From: an uncultured Victivallales bacterium
GTDB taxonomy: Bacteria; Verrucomicrobiota; Lentisphaeria; Oligosphaerales; JAFGRS01
Length of the DNA: 47,945 nucleotides
NCBI GenBank assembly: GCA_903837355.1
Contig: CAILUI010000011.1
Coordinates: forward strand, 1-47,945
Direction: 5' to 3'
The notes beneath the pieces were generated by a model. That model saw nothing but the letters and a program-made list of their open reading frames with translations. It was not told the DNA's origin and searched no databases. The number at the start of each line of letters is the position of its first letter. Position 1 is the stretch's first letter. Below are positions 16,701-23,846 of this stretch, piece by piece. The translations under genes were made by a program, and so were the position numbers.

Positions 16701-17726
16701 CGCGGCTACGTGGTGGACTACATCGGTGTCGGGCGCCACCTCAACACCGCGCTGCAGGACTACGATAACGAGGACACCAAGGGAGCGCTGACCAACATAA
16801 CCGTCGAGCTTCCGAAACTGCTTGACCGGCGGGCGCGGGCCGTGGCGGTCTTCGCCGACCGTGGCATCACGGACCTGCTTGGGCAAGTCGATGCCTGCGT
16901 GGAGTTGCTGAGTGACCTCAAGGTCCGCGCCGCGTTCATCAACCGGCTGCGGGAGTTCTACGAGACGCTGAACACCCTGGAGCACCGGCCGGAGGTGCCT
17001 GCCGACGTCTTCCGGGACGCAAAGCTCCTCGGCTTCATCAACAAGGTTGCTGCGAATCTCTACCGCGATCCGGCTTTGGACCTCCTGGGGGTTGCCGAGA
17101 AGGTGAAAGCGCTCATCAACGCGCACGTTTCGGCGCGCGGTGTGGACCCGAAGATCCCACCGACCGCCATCACCGACGCGGAGTTCGAAAAGGTCCTGGC
17201 TGCCCAGAGCAACAGCCGCGCTCGCGCCGCCCAGATGCAGCACGCAGCGCGCTACCACATCACTGGCTTCTCGAACCAGAATCCCGCCTATGCCCGCAAG
17301 ATGAGCGAGAGACTGGAAGAGATCCTCAAGCGCTTCAAGGACGACTGGGACGCACTGGAGCGCGAACTGCGGAAGCTCATCGGCGACCTGCGGCGAGGCG
17401 ACCGCAACGACTTCCCGGACCTCGACCCCCGGGCGCAGGTGCCGTTTGTCCGACTGGTGCTGGATGAGTGCGGCAGAGGGCGTACGCTAACTGCGGATCA
17501 GCGTACCACAGCGCTGGCGGCGACTCTGGATATGGTCGAGCGCATCCGGCAAGAGATTCGCAAGGTCGGCTTCTGGAAGAACTCAGACGCACGCGAATTG
17601 CTGACCAAGGCGCTGGTGCGCGACCTCGACACGGCTGGCATCTGCGCAGCAGGGGGGGAACGCGATCTGGCACAGCGGCTAGTGGCACTGGCCAAGGAAA
17701 ACCATGAGGTCCTGGTGCGCCCATGA
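13776..17726 (+). CDS. hsdR: Type I restriction endonuclease subunit HsdR with an extra N-terminal domain
   Basis: HsdR is the motor and nuclease subunit of the type I complex. At 1316 residues the protein is longer than usual (about 1000-1100) because the recognisable HsdR starts only near residue 158 (QWERDLVERPFCKQL). The nuclease core is D305 with E319-F-K321 (VAEFKSP). The translocase has Walker A HTQGSGKSLT (K535), AVTDRTDLEGQL, DEAH at D676, GFTGTPI and AIARVNRT, so it looks active. The first 157 residues (LEFVGVFRPRGRGPGFGIAVF...) are a separate unknown domain joined by a polar linker. The gene overlaps the 13027 gene upstream and the metallopeptidase downstream by four bases each. 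Confidence 0.95.
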   Translation: MNGPTTLEFVGVFRPRGRGPGFGIAVFEGLGCFWAQQVGEDGRIARFVPCDVEAHGLRVRPRGTEGTRSVGQQALHAFETLDGTLSVETREALAAQLRAHLSLLRDTPFVMHDVATFLGNRRALADAEALCQSVLAQVRGSHSGVARSPQRQASGRALQWERDLVERPFCKQLQTMGWQWIEGDPDLPESTERTNSREVLLRGRLGAALRRINLRDGQPWMDEARIAKAIRDLEQAAGHRLLEANQSATTLLLKGTVAEGLPGWDYGRPQPIQFIDFETPTNNDFLVINQLKVELASGRGHVIPDAVLFVNGIPLAVAEFKSPGSENPLQEAINQLLRYSNQRKELFPTLYTENEGVERLFHTNQLLIASDFFEARVATVGAPPEAYLEWADTSPVPLSTVAEELGALPALAEEAEAEQELATVGADPSGHAGTPLFFRTQAELSPPLRGAGKALHSQQILVAGMLRPAHLLDLVRSFTVFQQEDGRTRKVVARYQQFRAVHKAVARLQKGRTRRQGAERDERGGIIWHTQGSGKSLTMVFLVRKMRTMEGLKRFKVVAVTDRTDLEGQLRETARLSGETLRPDDQDAKLRESPTALTQRILSETTPDIVFAMLQKYQDIARRECAEPVAMTIVRREKKPGTDQPVVERAVTFEDDIHFEDFPVLNESAEILVLVDEAHRSHSRALHRNLRKALPNAAIIGFTGTPILSKDKTETREIFGDFIDKYLLRDAELDGATVPILYEGRTADGMVQNASGLDQLFEDLFRDYSPDEMALIKAKYATQEDVLEAPLLIEQKARDMLQHYASVVLPERFKAQVVACSRTATVIYREKLEQARRELVAALESVPLTTLALPDDEVEKLEPRLRLLVRCHPQLPLLRVLETAAVFSGDHNDPESWWDWADKEKQKEVVARFKRKLAPGKTDRTDPLSILVVNNMLLTGFDAPVEQVLYLDRKIIAHDLLQAIARVNRTCGSKKRGYVVDYIGVGRHLNTALQDYDNEDTKGALTNITVELPKLLDRRARAVAVFADRGITDLLGQVDACVELLSDLKVRAAFINRLREFYETLNTLEHRPEVPADVFRDAKLLGFINKVAANLYRDPALDLLGVAEKVKALINAHVSARGVDPKIPPTAITDAEFEKVLAAQSNSRARAAQMQHAARYHITGFSNQNPAYARKMSERLEEILKRFKDDWDALERELRKLIGDLRRGDRNDFPDLDPRAQVPFVRLVLDECGRGRTLTADQRTTALAATLDMVERIRQEIRKVGFWKNSDARELLTKALVRDLDTAGICAAGGERDLAQRLVALAKENHEVLVRP

Positions 17727-18439
17727 GCGAGACACTCGAAGTGGGCGGACTGACGTTCGCGGTTCGGCGGAGCCAGCGCCGCAAGACCCTCGGCCTGGTC
17801 GTGGACCGGGGTGCGGCGCTGGTGGTCCAGGCCCCGCAAGACACAGGGTCTGACGAACTCGCCCGCTGGGTGCAGTCGAGACTGCTCTGGGTACACCGCA
17901 AGTTGGCGCTCAAAGCGCAACTGGCACCGAATGCCCGTGAGCCGGAGTTCGTCACGGGCGAGAGCTTCGGCTACCTGGGCCGGACCTACCGGCTGGTGAT
18001 TACAGCCGGCCAGGATAGGCCATTGCGCTTCGACCGCCAGCGCTTCCATCTTCGTGCCGACGCCCGGCCATGCGCCACTGACCACTTCAGGTCGTGGTAT
18101 GTCTCTGTCGGCAGACCGTGGGTCGACAAACGGGTGGCGTTCCTGGCGCCCAGAGCAGGTGTGGTCCCGACCCGGATCACGATCGGCGACCTCGGATACC
18201 GATGGGGGTCATGCAGCAGGGATGGTCTGATCTCCCTCAACTGGAGGTTGCTCCAGCTCCCGGTGCGGCTAGCTGACTACGTGATCGCGCACGAACTGGC
18301 CCACCTGGTCGAGCCGCACCACGGCCCGGCGTTCCTGCGCGTCCTTGACCGATCCATGCCGGATTGGGGCGCCCGTAAGGAGGAACTGACCAGAAAGGCA
18401 CGCGAGGTCTACTGGTGCAGCGCGGGAATGGCACAGTGA
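17723..18439 (+). CDS. YgjP-type (DUF45) zinc metallopeptidase
   Basis: The 238-residue product carries the zinc-binding HELAH motif (H190, E191, H194) in VIAHELAHLVEPHHGPAFLRVLDR, preceded by RWGSCSRDGLISLNWRL. Both are diagnostic of the YgjP/SprT-like DUF45 family. The N-terminal part (LTFAVRRSQRRKTLGLVVDRGAALVVQAP) is the usual beta-rich lead. Genes of this family are very often the last gene after hsdR in type I loci, where they may help turn over or remodel the complex; that role is not established. The ATG overlaps the hsdR stop (ATGA). The zinc site appears intact. Confidence 0.92.
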   Translation: MSETLEVGGLTFAVRRSQRRKTLGLVVDRGAALVVQAPQDTGSDELARWVQSRLLWVHRKLALKAQLAPNAREPEFVTGESFGYLGRTYRLVITAGQDRPLRFDRQRFHLRADARPCATDHFRSWYVSVGRPWVDKRVAFLAPRAGVVPTRITIGDLGYRWGSCSRDGLISLNWRLLQLPVRLADYVIAHELAHLVEPHHGPAFLRVLDRSMPDWGARKEELTRKAREVYWCSAGMAQ

Positions 18440-18631
18440 CCTTGGCGTGAAGCTGGCCGCGCCGAAGGAGGTTGGGGGAGGTTCCATGGTGGCAAGGGGG
18501 GGCCTGGAATTGGCCGCCCGCCTCGGCGAATACCTGCGCGGGAGTGCCGGTATCCTATCGACGCGTGAGGGGCGGCAGCAGCGGTCCGGCGGTGATGCCC
18601 GGAGGCCTATGGGGGGAGTGCAGATGGCGAG

Positions 18632-19459
18632 ATGAACAACGCAGCCAGACTTGACGCAGACGAGATCCGCGCCCGCCTGGTGAGCGAGTTTCGAGGCCTT
18701 CACTCCGGGCCGCCCGGGTGGGCCTGGCCCTACGCTCCGTCCATTCCGTTTATCGGCACGGAGTTCACCGTGGGGACAGGGTTGCTGGTCTACGCGAGCG
18801 CCGAGAACCTGGCGTGGATGCACGGGACGGCGATCCCGGAACGTTTCACCTCGGCACGGGCCTGGGATCGCTATCGAGCGGTCTATGAGGACGAGGGCAG
18901 GCACTCTGGCGACCTCTTCCCGATCATGGGCATGGCGCCGGTAGAGAAGGGCGGCCTGCTGGCCGCGACGCTGTTTGTCGCCGACAAGCTGAGCATGCCC
19001 ATAGCGGCGGCACCGCGGGCGTTCCTCGAGACGCTGGCGGTCAGCAACTGGTGCAAGTTCTCTATCCGCTCGGAGACGAATCAGGACTACCTCGGCGATC
19101 CCCACAAGCTGACCGCATCGTTGCCATTCGTCGTTGCAGAGCTTGCCGCGCTACTGCCGGCGGTGGTCCTGATCCCGCGCAGCCTGTGGAGGCAGCCGGC
19201 GCTCGCGGGCGCCATGCGCAGGGCGAGCCAGCAGACCAGGTTCGTCGGCGTGCCGCAGTTCAACACCACGGTCGTGAACTGCCAGGCAGCAATGCAGGAC
19301 TGCCATGAGCACGGCCAGGCACTCCGGGAACGCTTACAGGCGACGCCATTGGGCGAGTGGATGCGGAACTTGGTCGGCTTCCGTGAGGAGAACGCCTGGC
19401 GCTACATCGCCTGGCTGGATGCAGAGGTGGAAGCAGGCCCCCCTGGGCGGCCGCTGTAA
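18632..19459 (+). CDS. Free-standing paralogue of the C-terminal domain of the 10132-11679 product
   Basis: The 275-residue product aligns without large gaps to residues about 261-515 of the earlier fusion protein. Shared blocks are [43 protein letters not shown], KFSIRSx[29 protein letters not shown] and [20 protein letters not shown]. Identity is about three-quarters by eye, also clear at the DNA level, so the copies arose by a fairly recent duplication. I know no function for the family; conserved Trp, Arg, His and Asn residues suggest an enzyme. The copies flank the fic-hsdR segment. The start has only a distant GGGGGGAG about 15 bases upstream. The preceding 190 bases contain no gene I can support. 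Confidence 0.82.
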   Translation: MNNAARLDADEIRARLVSEFRGLHSGPPGWAWPYAPSIPFIGTEFTVGTGLLVYASAENLAWMHGTAIPERFTSARAWDRYRAVYEDEGRHSGDLFPIMGMAPVEKGGLLAATLFVADKLSMPIAAAPRAFLETLAVSNWCKFSIRSETNQDYLGDPHKLTASLPFVVAELAALLPAVVLIPRSLWRQPALAGAMRRASQQTRFVGVPQFNTTVVNCQAAMQDCHEHGQALRERLQATPLGEWMRNLVGFREENAWRYIAWLDAEVEAGPPGRPL

Positions 19460-19521
19460 CGTTGTGGCAGGGCTGGGATACGTTCAGGCCGGCAGGAAGG
19501 CATCGAAGGGATGAAGGTGGC

Positions 19522-20406
19522 ATGTCGAATCCCATCATCAGCAGTATGCTCGACGCTTGGATGCCGGTGATCAAGAAGCTGCCCACGATGCCGATTGCGT
19601 GGCTGGCGCTGGTTCCGTTCGTTCTCGTCGCCATCTTGAGGCTGCGACTGGCGAAGGGCTGGTTCGGCGAGAAGGTCGTCAGCCTGATGCTGAAGCTGTC
19701 CCTGGACAAGGGCTGTTACACCATCATTGACGACGTGACAATTCCCGACGGGGAGGGCGGCACCACCCAGATTGACCACCTGGTTGTATCGCCCTTTGGC
19801 GTCTTCGTCGTCGAGACCAAGAACATGGGTGGCTGGATCTTCGGGACCGAGAGGGAGGCGACTTGGACCCAGAAGTTCCGTCGGGCCCCCGCACGTTCGT
19901 TCCAGAATCCAATGCGGCAGAATTACAAGCACACTGAGACCCTGGCAGAGGCGCTGGGCGTCCCGCGCGAGGCGCTGTTCTCAGTGATCGTGTTCGTGGG
20001 CGACAGTCACTTCAAGACGCCGATCCCGCCGAACGTGACCTACGGTCTGGGTTGCGTGCGGCCCATCAAGGCCAGGCGGGAAGTGCTCCTCTCACCAGAG
20101 CAGGTGACCCAACTGGTCGGTGCCATCGAGCAGCTTCGCCTTACCCCGGGCGCCGAGACACACCGCCAGCACGTAGAGTACCTACGGAGCCGCGAGCGGG
20201 CTGCCGCGCCGCCACCGGCGGCACGCCCGCCGCCAGTAGCGAGACCACAGCCTGCCCAGGTGCTACCGGTCTCAGCGGAGCGTCGCTGCCCGCAGTGCGG
20301 CAAAGGCCTGATCCTGCGCACGGCGCGGCAGGGCGCCCACGCCGGCAGCCAGTTCTGGGGCTGCGCCGGGTTCCCGAGCTGCCGGTACACGGAGAAGACG
20401 GGGTAA
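19522..20406 (+). CDS. Membrane-anchored NERD-domain protein with topoisomerase-type zinc finger
   Basis: The 294-residue protein has one membrane segment near residues 20-40 (PIAWLALVPFVLVAILRL). A NERD domain follows, with the nuclease-like core D85 (IDHLVVSPFGVFVVETKN) and E98-T-K100. After a proline/alanine-rich linker comes a C4 zinc finger of the topoisomerase I C-terminal type (C256, C259, C281, C287). The NERD core residues are present, so nuclease activity is possible. Fusions of NERD to this finger are common and thought to act on DNA near the membrane, but evidence is thin. ATG 19522 is chosen because it follows GAAGG and gives a clean N-terminus; an in-frame TTG at 19462 has no support. 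Confidence 0.9.
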   Translation: MSNPIISSMLDAWMPVIKKLPTMPIAWLALVPFVLVAILRLRLAKGWFGEKVVSLMLKLSLDKGCYTIIDDVTIPDGEGGTTQIDHLVVSPFGVFVVETKNMGGWIFGTEREATWTQKFRRAPARSFQNPMRQNYKHTETLAEALGVPREALFSVIVFVGDSHFKTPIPPNVTYGLGCVRPIKARREVLLSPEQVTQLVGAIEQLRLTPGAETHRQHVEYLRSRERAAAPPPAARPPPVARPQPAQVLPVSAERRCPQCGKGLILRTARQGAHAGSQFWGCAGFPSCRYTEKTG

Positions 20407-20762
20407 CCCATGGCAGCCTTCTGTACGTCACGACGGTTCCCGCAGATCGCATGAGAGAGTGTTTGCCAGAACTATCATGACACCAGCAGACGAGCATGCA
20501 GACCGGAAGCGGGCGACGGGCACTCAACCAATATCCTCGGCGGCTGTGCCATGGCCGCCAGCGCTGAGGATGCAGGGCTACCGGGCGCCCAGGAGCCCCA
20601 CCAAGTTCCTACGCTGGCGTTGCCGCCTCGCAGAACCCCGACGCAAGGCACGGCGCACAGTCCCGCCGCAACCGCCGCGAGAGCCCGGCTTGCACAGTCG
20701 TGTTGCTGCGGCATCTTGAATGCTACATCCGGGACGAGAGCTTGCACTCAGGGGGGGCTTCT
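20407..20762. other. Gene-poor stretch before the eight-gene cluster
   Basis: This 356-base stretch holds no gene I can support. Short open frames exist, but their products are Ala/Pro/Arg-rich with no conserved pattern. As the only sizeable gap upstream of the 20763-34734 gene series it should contain that operon's promoter. I see no convincing -35/-10 pair. Confidence 0.6.
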
Positions 20763-21335
20763 GTGGCAGGCAGGGCACAAGGCTACTACACCGTACAGGG
20801 CCGACTTGGTGACCTCCTTTGCATGTACCCGGTGGGCCGCGGAAGCCTGTGGTACGTTGTGGAGGATGTGTGGGAAGAGGCAAACCCGTCCTATGCCGCG
20901 GTTCGCAACCCGGAGCGCAATGGACATCCCGGCCTTGCTGGCGCAGCTCTGACGGCGGTGCTGCCGACGACTGTACCGCTGTTCCATGGGCATAGTGGCA
21001 AGCGGAACCGTGAAGACTGGTTCCATCTCCGGGTGACGGGCATCAGTCCTGACAACCCATCTCACGAGACGTGGTTCGACGTCTGGCACCGTTACCCAGT
21101 GGCATGGCGCGAGTTCTTCACAGAACGTGTCCAGCGCAATCTTGACAAGAAGGCGCTCTCCGGTGAAGAGACGCTCCGCTTGGATGATATCGAGACCCTG
21201 ATCAGAACCAGAACGCAACTGGACTGCAGCCGCGCCATCAGCGAGTATCAGCGCCATCCAGCCTGGAAGAAGCACTTCCCCGAGTCCCTATCGGCTCCCC
21301 CGCTTGGCGCATCGGAAGGGGCAGCGCAACGATGA
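20763..21335 (+). CDS. Unrecognised 190-residue protein, first gene of the eight-gene cluster
   Basis: Function unknown. The reading frame opens before 20700; GTG 20763 is preferred because a G-rich stretch (20750-20756) lies at ribosome-binding distance and the residues after it look folded (AQGYYTVQGRLGDLLCMYPVGRGSLWYVVEDVW). The middle has TTVPLFHGHSGKRNREDWFHLRV and HETWFDVWHRYPVAWREFFTERVQ, then a helical RLDDIETLIRTRTQL. There is no signal peptide or membrane segment. Its stop overlaps the next start (ATGA), placing it in the same transcription unit. ATG 20823 is a possible later start. Confidence 0.65.
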   Translation: MAGRAQGYYTVQGRLGDLLCMYPVGRGSLWYVVEDVWEEANPSYAAVRNPERNGHPGLAGAALTAVLPTTVPLFHGHSGKRNREDWFHLRVTGISPDNPSHETWFDVWHRYPVAWREFFTERVQRNLDKKALSGEETLRLDDIETLIRTRTQLDCSRAISEYQRHPAWKKHFPESLSAPPLGASEGAAQR

Positions 21336-22678
21336 AGAGCCCACGGTCAGGCTCAGGGGATTTCATGCGGGCGGCAGCGGCGGCAGTTGTCGAGCTGCTG
21401 TCTGGAACTGATCCGGCGATGCCCCCCAATCTGGCTTTGCCAGATGCTGTGCAGAACGCTGCACCTGACGGTATCGAGGATGGACCCGCCTGGTTTGAGC
21501 AGCAGTGGGGGTGGGTGGCACTGACATGGTGGTGTCGGTACTGCCTTTCGTCAGGACAGCGGGCAGGGCTGCAGCGGCAGCACTACGACCTCAACGAACT
21601 GGGGATCGATTTCTTCCAGTTCATGACCTGTTGCAGCGACGCTGACGGAGACCCGTGCAGCCCCAGGTCTTCCTACGTCCTTGGCGCGGCCTGTCCGCCT
21701 GCAGTGCTGAGGGAATGGTTCGGCCGATTCCTGACCGCTTCCGACAGCCCATTTGAAAAGTCACTCTGCTGGAAGCTGAAGCGACGGTTCGACGACATCC
21801 TTGAGGGTGACAGCAGATTCACGCGAGTTGGTGACACGTGGAAACTCGTCGCCAATCGTGGAGATCCGGGGGATGCAGGGGCAAACTCGACTGAGAACCT
21901 GCATGAGCATCTTGCCCGTGCCGTGGGTCGCCTCAAACCGCTCCTCTACAAACAAAGCACCGAGGACCGGGAGCCAGAGCCGAAGAAGAGCCAAGGGAAC
22001 AATGGGAAGAAGCGAAAGAAGCGCGGGGATCCGATCATCCGTAAGATTGACGCGTTGAGAGTGGCCCAGGAAGCCATTGCGTTTGCGGGGCCGGTGAACT
22101 CCAAGGGGCTGGCCTTGGCCTGTCTTGAGTTGCTGCCCAAGGCCCTGTGGTGTGAGATCATCCGGGATCAGGATACCGAGAGCGGTCCTGGCACAGATGG
22201 CTCGAGAGCTGATCGCGATCATTGGAACGCAGTACCTGACGGGGCCGAGGCCGAGCCTCCCCCAGGCGCAGACCATTCCGGGGCAGGTATTTCGCTCAGA
22301 CAAGAGGATCTGGCCTCGCGTGCACGGCAAGCATGGGAAGGGCTGTCCCCGCACCAACGCATCGTCGCGGCGGCGCGCCTGGTCCTCGATCCGCCTTGGA
22401 CGTTCCAGGAGATACAGGACTGGACTCTTGCCCGTCTCAGACCGGAGTACCACCTCAAGCTCCAGCGGGCCTACGACCGGGCCGGCAGAGACGATACCCG
22501 GATCAAAGCTGAGCTCCGAGCAGCGCTTCCTCCTGACCTTTGCGAGGACGGCAATGACAACGCGCTGGCGGAATTCCTGAAGGCAATGGCCGACGAAGCC
22601 CGGAAAACGCTCGCGTCTCCCCCTTCACATTGGATGAACGATGAACCGCAGGAGAGGAGACCTCCTGCCCATGAATAG
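21332..22678 (+). CDS. 448-residue protein with possible sigma-like helical regions
   Basis: No firm family. The N-terminal part has helices around AWFEQQWGWVALTWWCRYCL and FEKSLCWKLKRRFDDILEGDSRFTRVGDTWKLV, the latter resembling a winged-helix or sigma-region-2-like segment. A highly charged linker (EPEPKKSQGNNGKKRKKRGDP) follows. The C-terminal part, LSPHQRIVAAARLVLDPPWTFQEIQDWTLARLRPEYHLKLQRAYDR, has the spacing of a sigma region 4 helix-turn-helix. A degenerate sigma-like regulator is therefore possible, but I rate it low. It overlaps its upstream neighbour by four bases and the next gene by at least eight, so co-translation is likely. Confidence 0.7.
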   Translation: MKSPRSGSGDFMRAAAAAVVELLSGTDPAMPPNLALPDAVQNAAPDGIEDGPAWFEQQWGWVALTWWCRYCLSSGQRAGLQRQHYDLNELGIDFFQFMTCCSDADGDPCSPRSSYVLGAACPPAVLREWFGRFLTASDSPFEKSLCWKLKRRFDDILEGDSRFTRVGDTWKLVANRGDPGDAGANSTENLHEHLARAVGRLKPLLYKQSTEDREPEPKKSQGNNGKKRKKRGDPIIRKIDALRVAQEAIAFAGPVNSKGLALACLELLPKALWCEIIRDQDTESGPGTDGSRADRDHWNAVPDGAEAEPPPGADHSGAGISLRQEDLASRARQAWEGLSPHQRIVAAARLVLDPPWTFQEIQDWTLARLRPEYHLKLQRAYDRAGRDDTRIKAELRAALPPDLCEDGNDNALAEFLKAMADEARKTLASPPSHWMNDEPQERRPPAHE

Positions 22679-23843
22679 GCACCGAATGCCGATAATGATC
22701 CCCAACGCGCTCCGCAACTACGCTGCGAGCCTCTTCGAGTCACCTGAGCAGGTCCGCAATCTGAGGAAGGCTTTCCCCGATGCCGTTGACGGGGAGGTCT
22801 ACGATTTCTTGGAGCGCTGCGCCCGCAAGGAGGGGGCCGCCCCCGGTGAGCGACGTCCGCCAGCCGCTGAAGCCCCAGCGTCCGCGGCGCGTCTGGCCGC
22901 CATAGAGAAGTCCGTGAGTCGTTTGGGTGAACTAGTGTCTTCATGGCGTTCAGCGCCCACCAACGTCAGACGCACCGACTGGCCGGGCACCGAGGACGTA
23001 CCGTTGTTGTTTGGCTCCCTATGGACAGTTCGCGCTCACACTTCCATGGAGGCGGAAGACTGGGGCGTGACCAAGAATCTGCCGATGGTCGTGCTGGCGG
23101 AGACCCCCGATCCGGATTCTGTCCCGCCGACGGTAGTTCAGGTCTTCCCCCTGTCCATCTGGCCCGAATTCGCCTCCGACCTTGATCTCCTGGTGAGCGG
23201 TCCGCCTCTACCCCAGCCCATGACCATCGAGGTCTGGAACGAACAACCCACACTCCGGGGCCAGCTTTTCCGCTGCTTTGGGGCACTGCCTGCAGAGAAC
23301 CTGCGGCGTCTAGCCGATGTGGCTTCCGCGGTTCGCGCTGGAACACCGGCGGTTGCTGACGAGCACACCGGCACGACTCACTGTGGCGCGCCCCTCGGGG
23401 GGGACGACGACCCCAGGCGCCTGTTCCAGCAGGTTGAGTTGCTCCGAACACTGCCCCTCCGGGTCCCAGCTCTCGCCCGACTAGCCCAACCATCCCAACT
23501 TCTCCTCGTGGACTTCGAGAAGGAGCTCGACAGGCGCCGGGATGCCGCGATGGCAGCGGAATCCTGTGAACCCGAGCGCTCGCTGCACAGTGTGGTCCTC
23601 CGGTCGGATTCGCCGCCCGTCCGCATCACGGTTAGTGAGTGTGTGTGTCCCGAGCACCTGGCTATCGAAGTGGTAGAGGACCCCCATGGGGTTACGTGTG
23701 GCGCAACGGTGCTGGGTGAAGCAGGAGTGTTCCTAGGAGTCATTCCGGAGACCCGGACCGTAGTTGTCCCTTGGCCGGGCTCATCGCGGCTGGGGATCCA
23801 ACTGACGAACGGACGACCTCTCCATCTACGGAAGGAGGGGTGA
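22671..23843 (+). CDS. Unrecognised 390-residue protein with a central beta-rich region
   Basis: Function unknown. A helical start (RNYAASLFESPEQVRNLRKAFPDAVDGEVYDFLERCARK) leads to an Ala/Pro linker and a beta-rich part (PLLFGSLWTVRA, LPMVVLAETPDPD, VVQVFPLSIWPEFASDLDLLVSG, MTIEVWNEQPTLRGQLFRCFG). That part could be a small barrel of PemK/SH3-like type; this is a guess from the strand pattern. The C-terminal 70 residues are also beta-rich and Cys-containing (VSECVCPEHLAIEV). ATG 22671 follows GGAGAGG at a rather long distance and overlaps the previous stop by 8 bases; ATG 22641 or 22686 are alternatives. It is followed after three bases by the Lon-like gene. Confidence 0.68.
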   Translation: MNRHRMPIMIPNALRNYAASLFESPEQVRNLRKAFPDAVDGEVYDFLERCARKEGAAPGERRPPAAEAPASAARLAAIEKSVSRLGELVSSWRSAPTNVRRTDWPGTEDVPLLFGSLWTVRAHTSMEAEDWGVTKNLPMVVLAETPDPDSVPPTVVQVFPLSIWPEFASDLDLLVSGPPLPQPMTIEVWNEQPTLRGQLFRCFGALPAENLRRLADVASAVRAGTPAVADEHTGTTHCGAPLGGDDDPRRLFQQVELLRTLPLRVPALARLAQPSQLLLVDFEKELDRRRDAAMAAESCEPERSLHSVVLRSDSPPVRITVSECVCPEHLAIEVVEDPHGVTCGATVLGEAGVFLGVIPETRTVVVPWPGSSRLGIQLTNGRPLHLRKEG

Positions 23844-23846
23844 CGC

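Noticed and set aside
18447..18635. 62-residue frame before the 18632 gene
   Set aside because: Gly/Arg-rich, no ribosome-binding site and no recognisable pattern.
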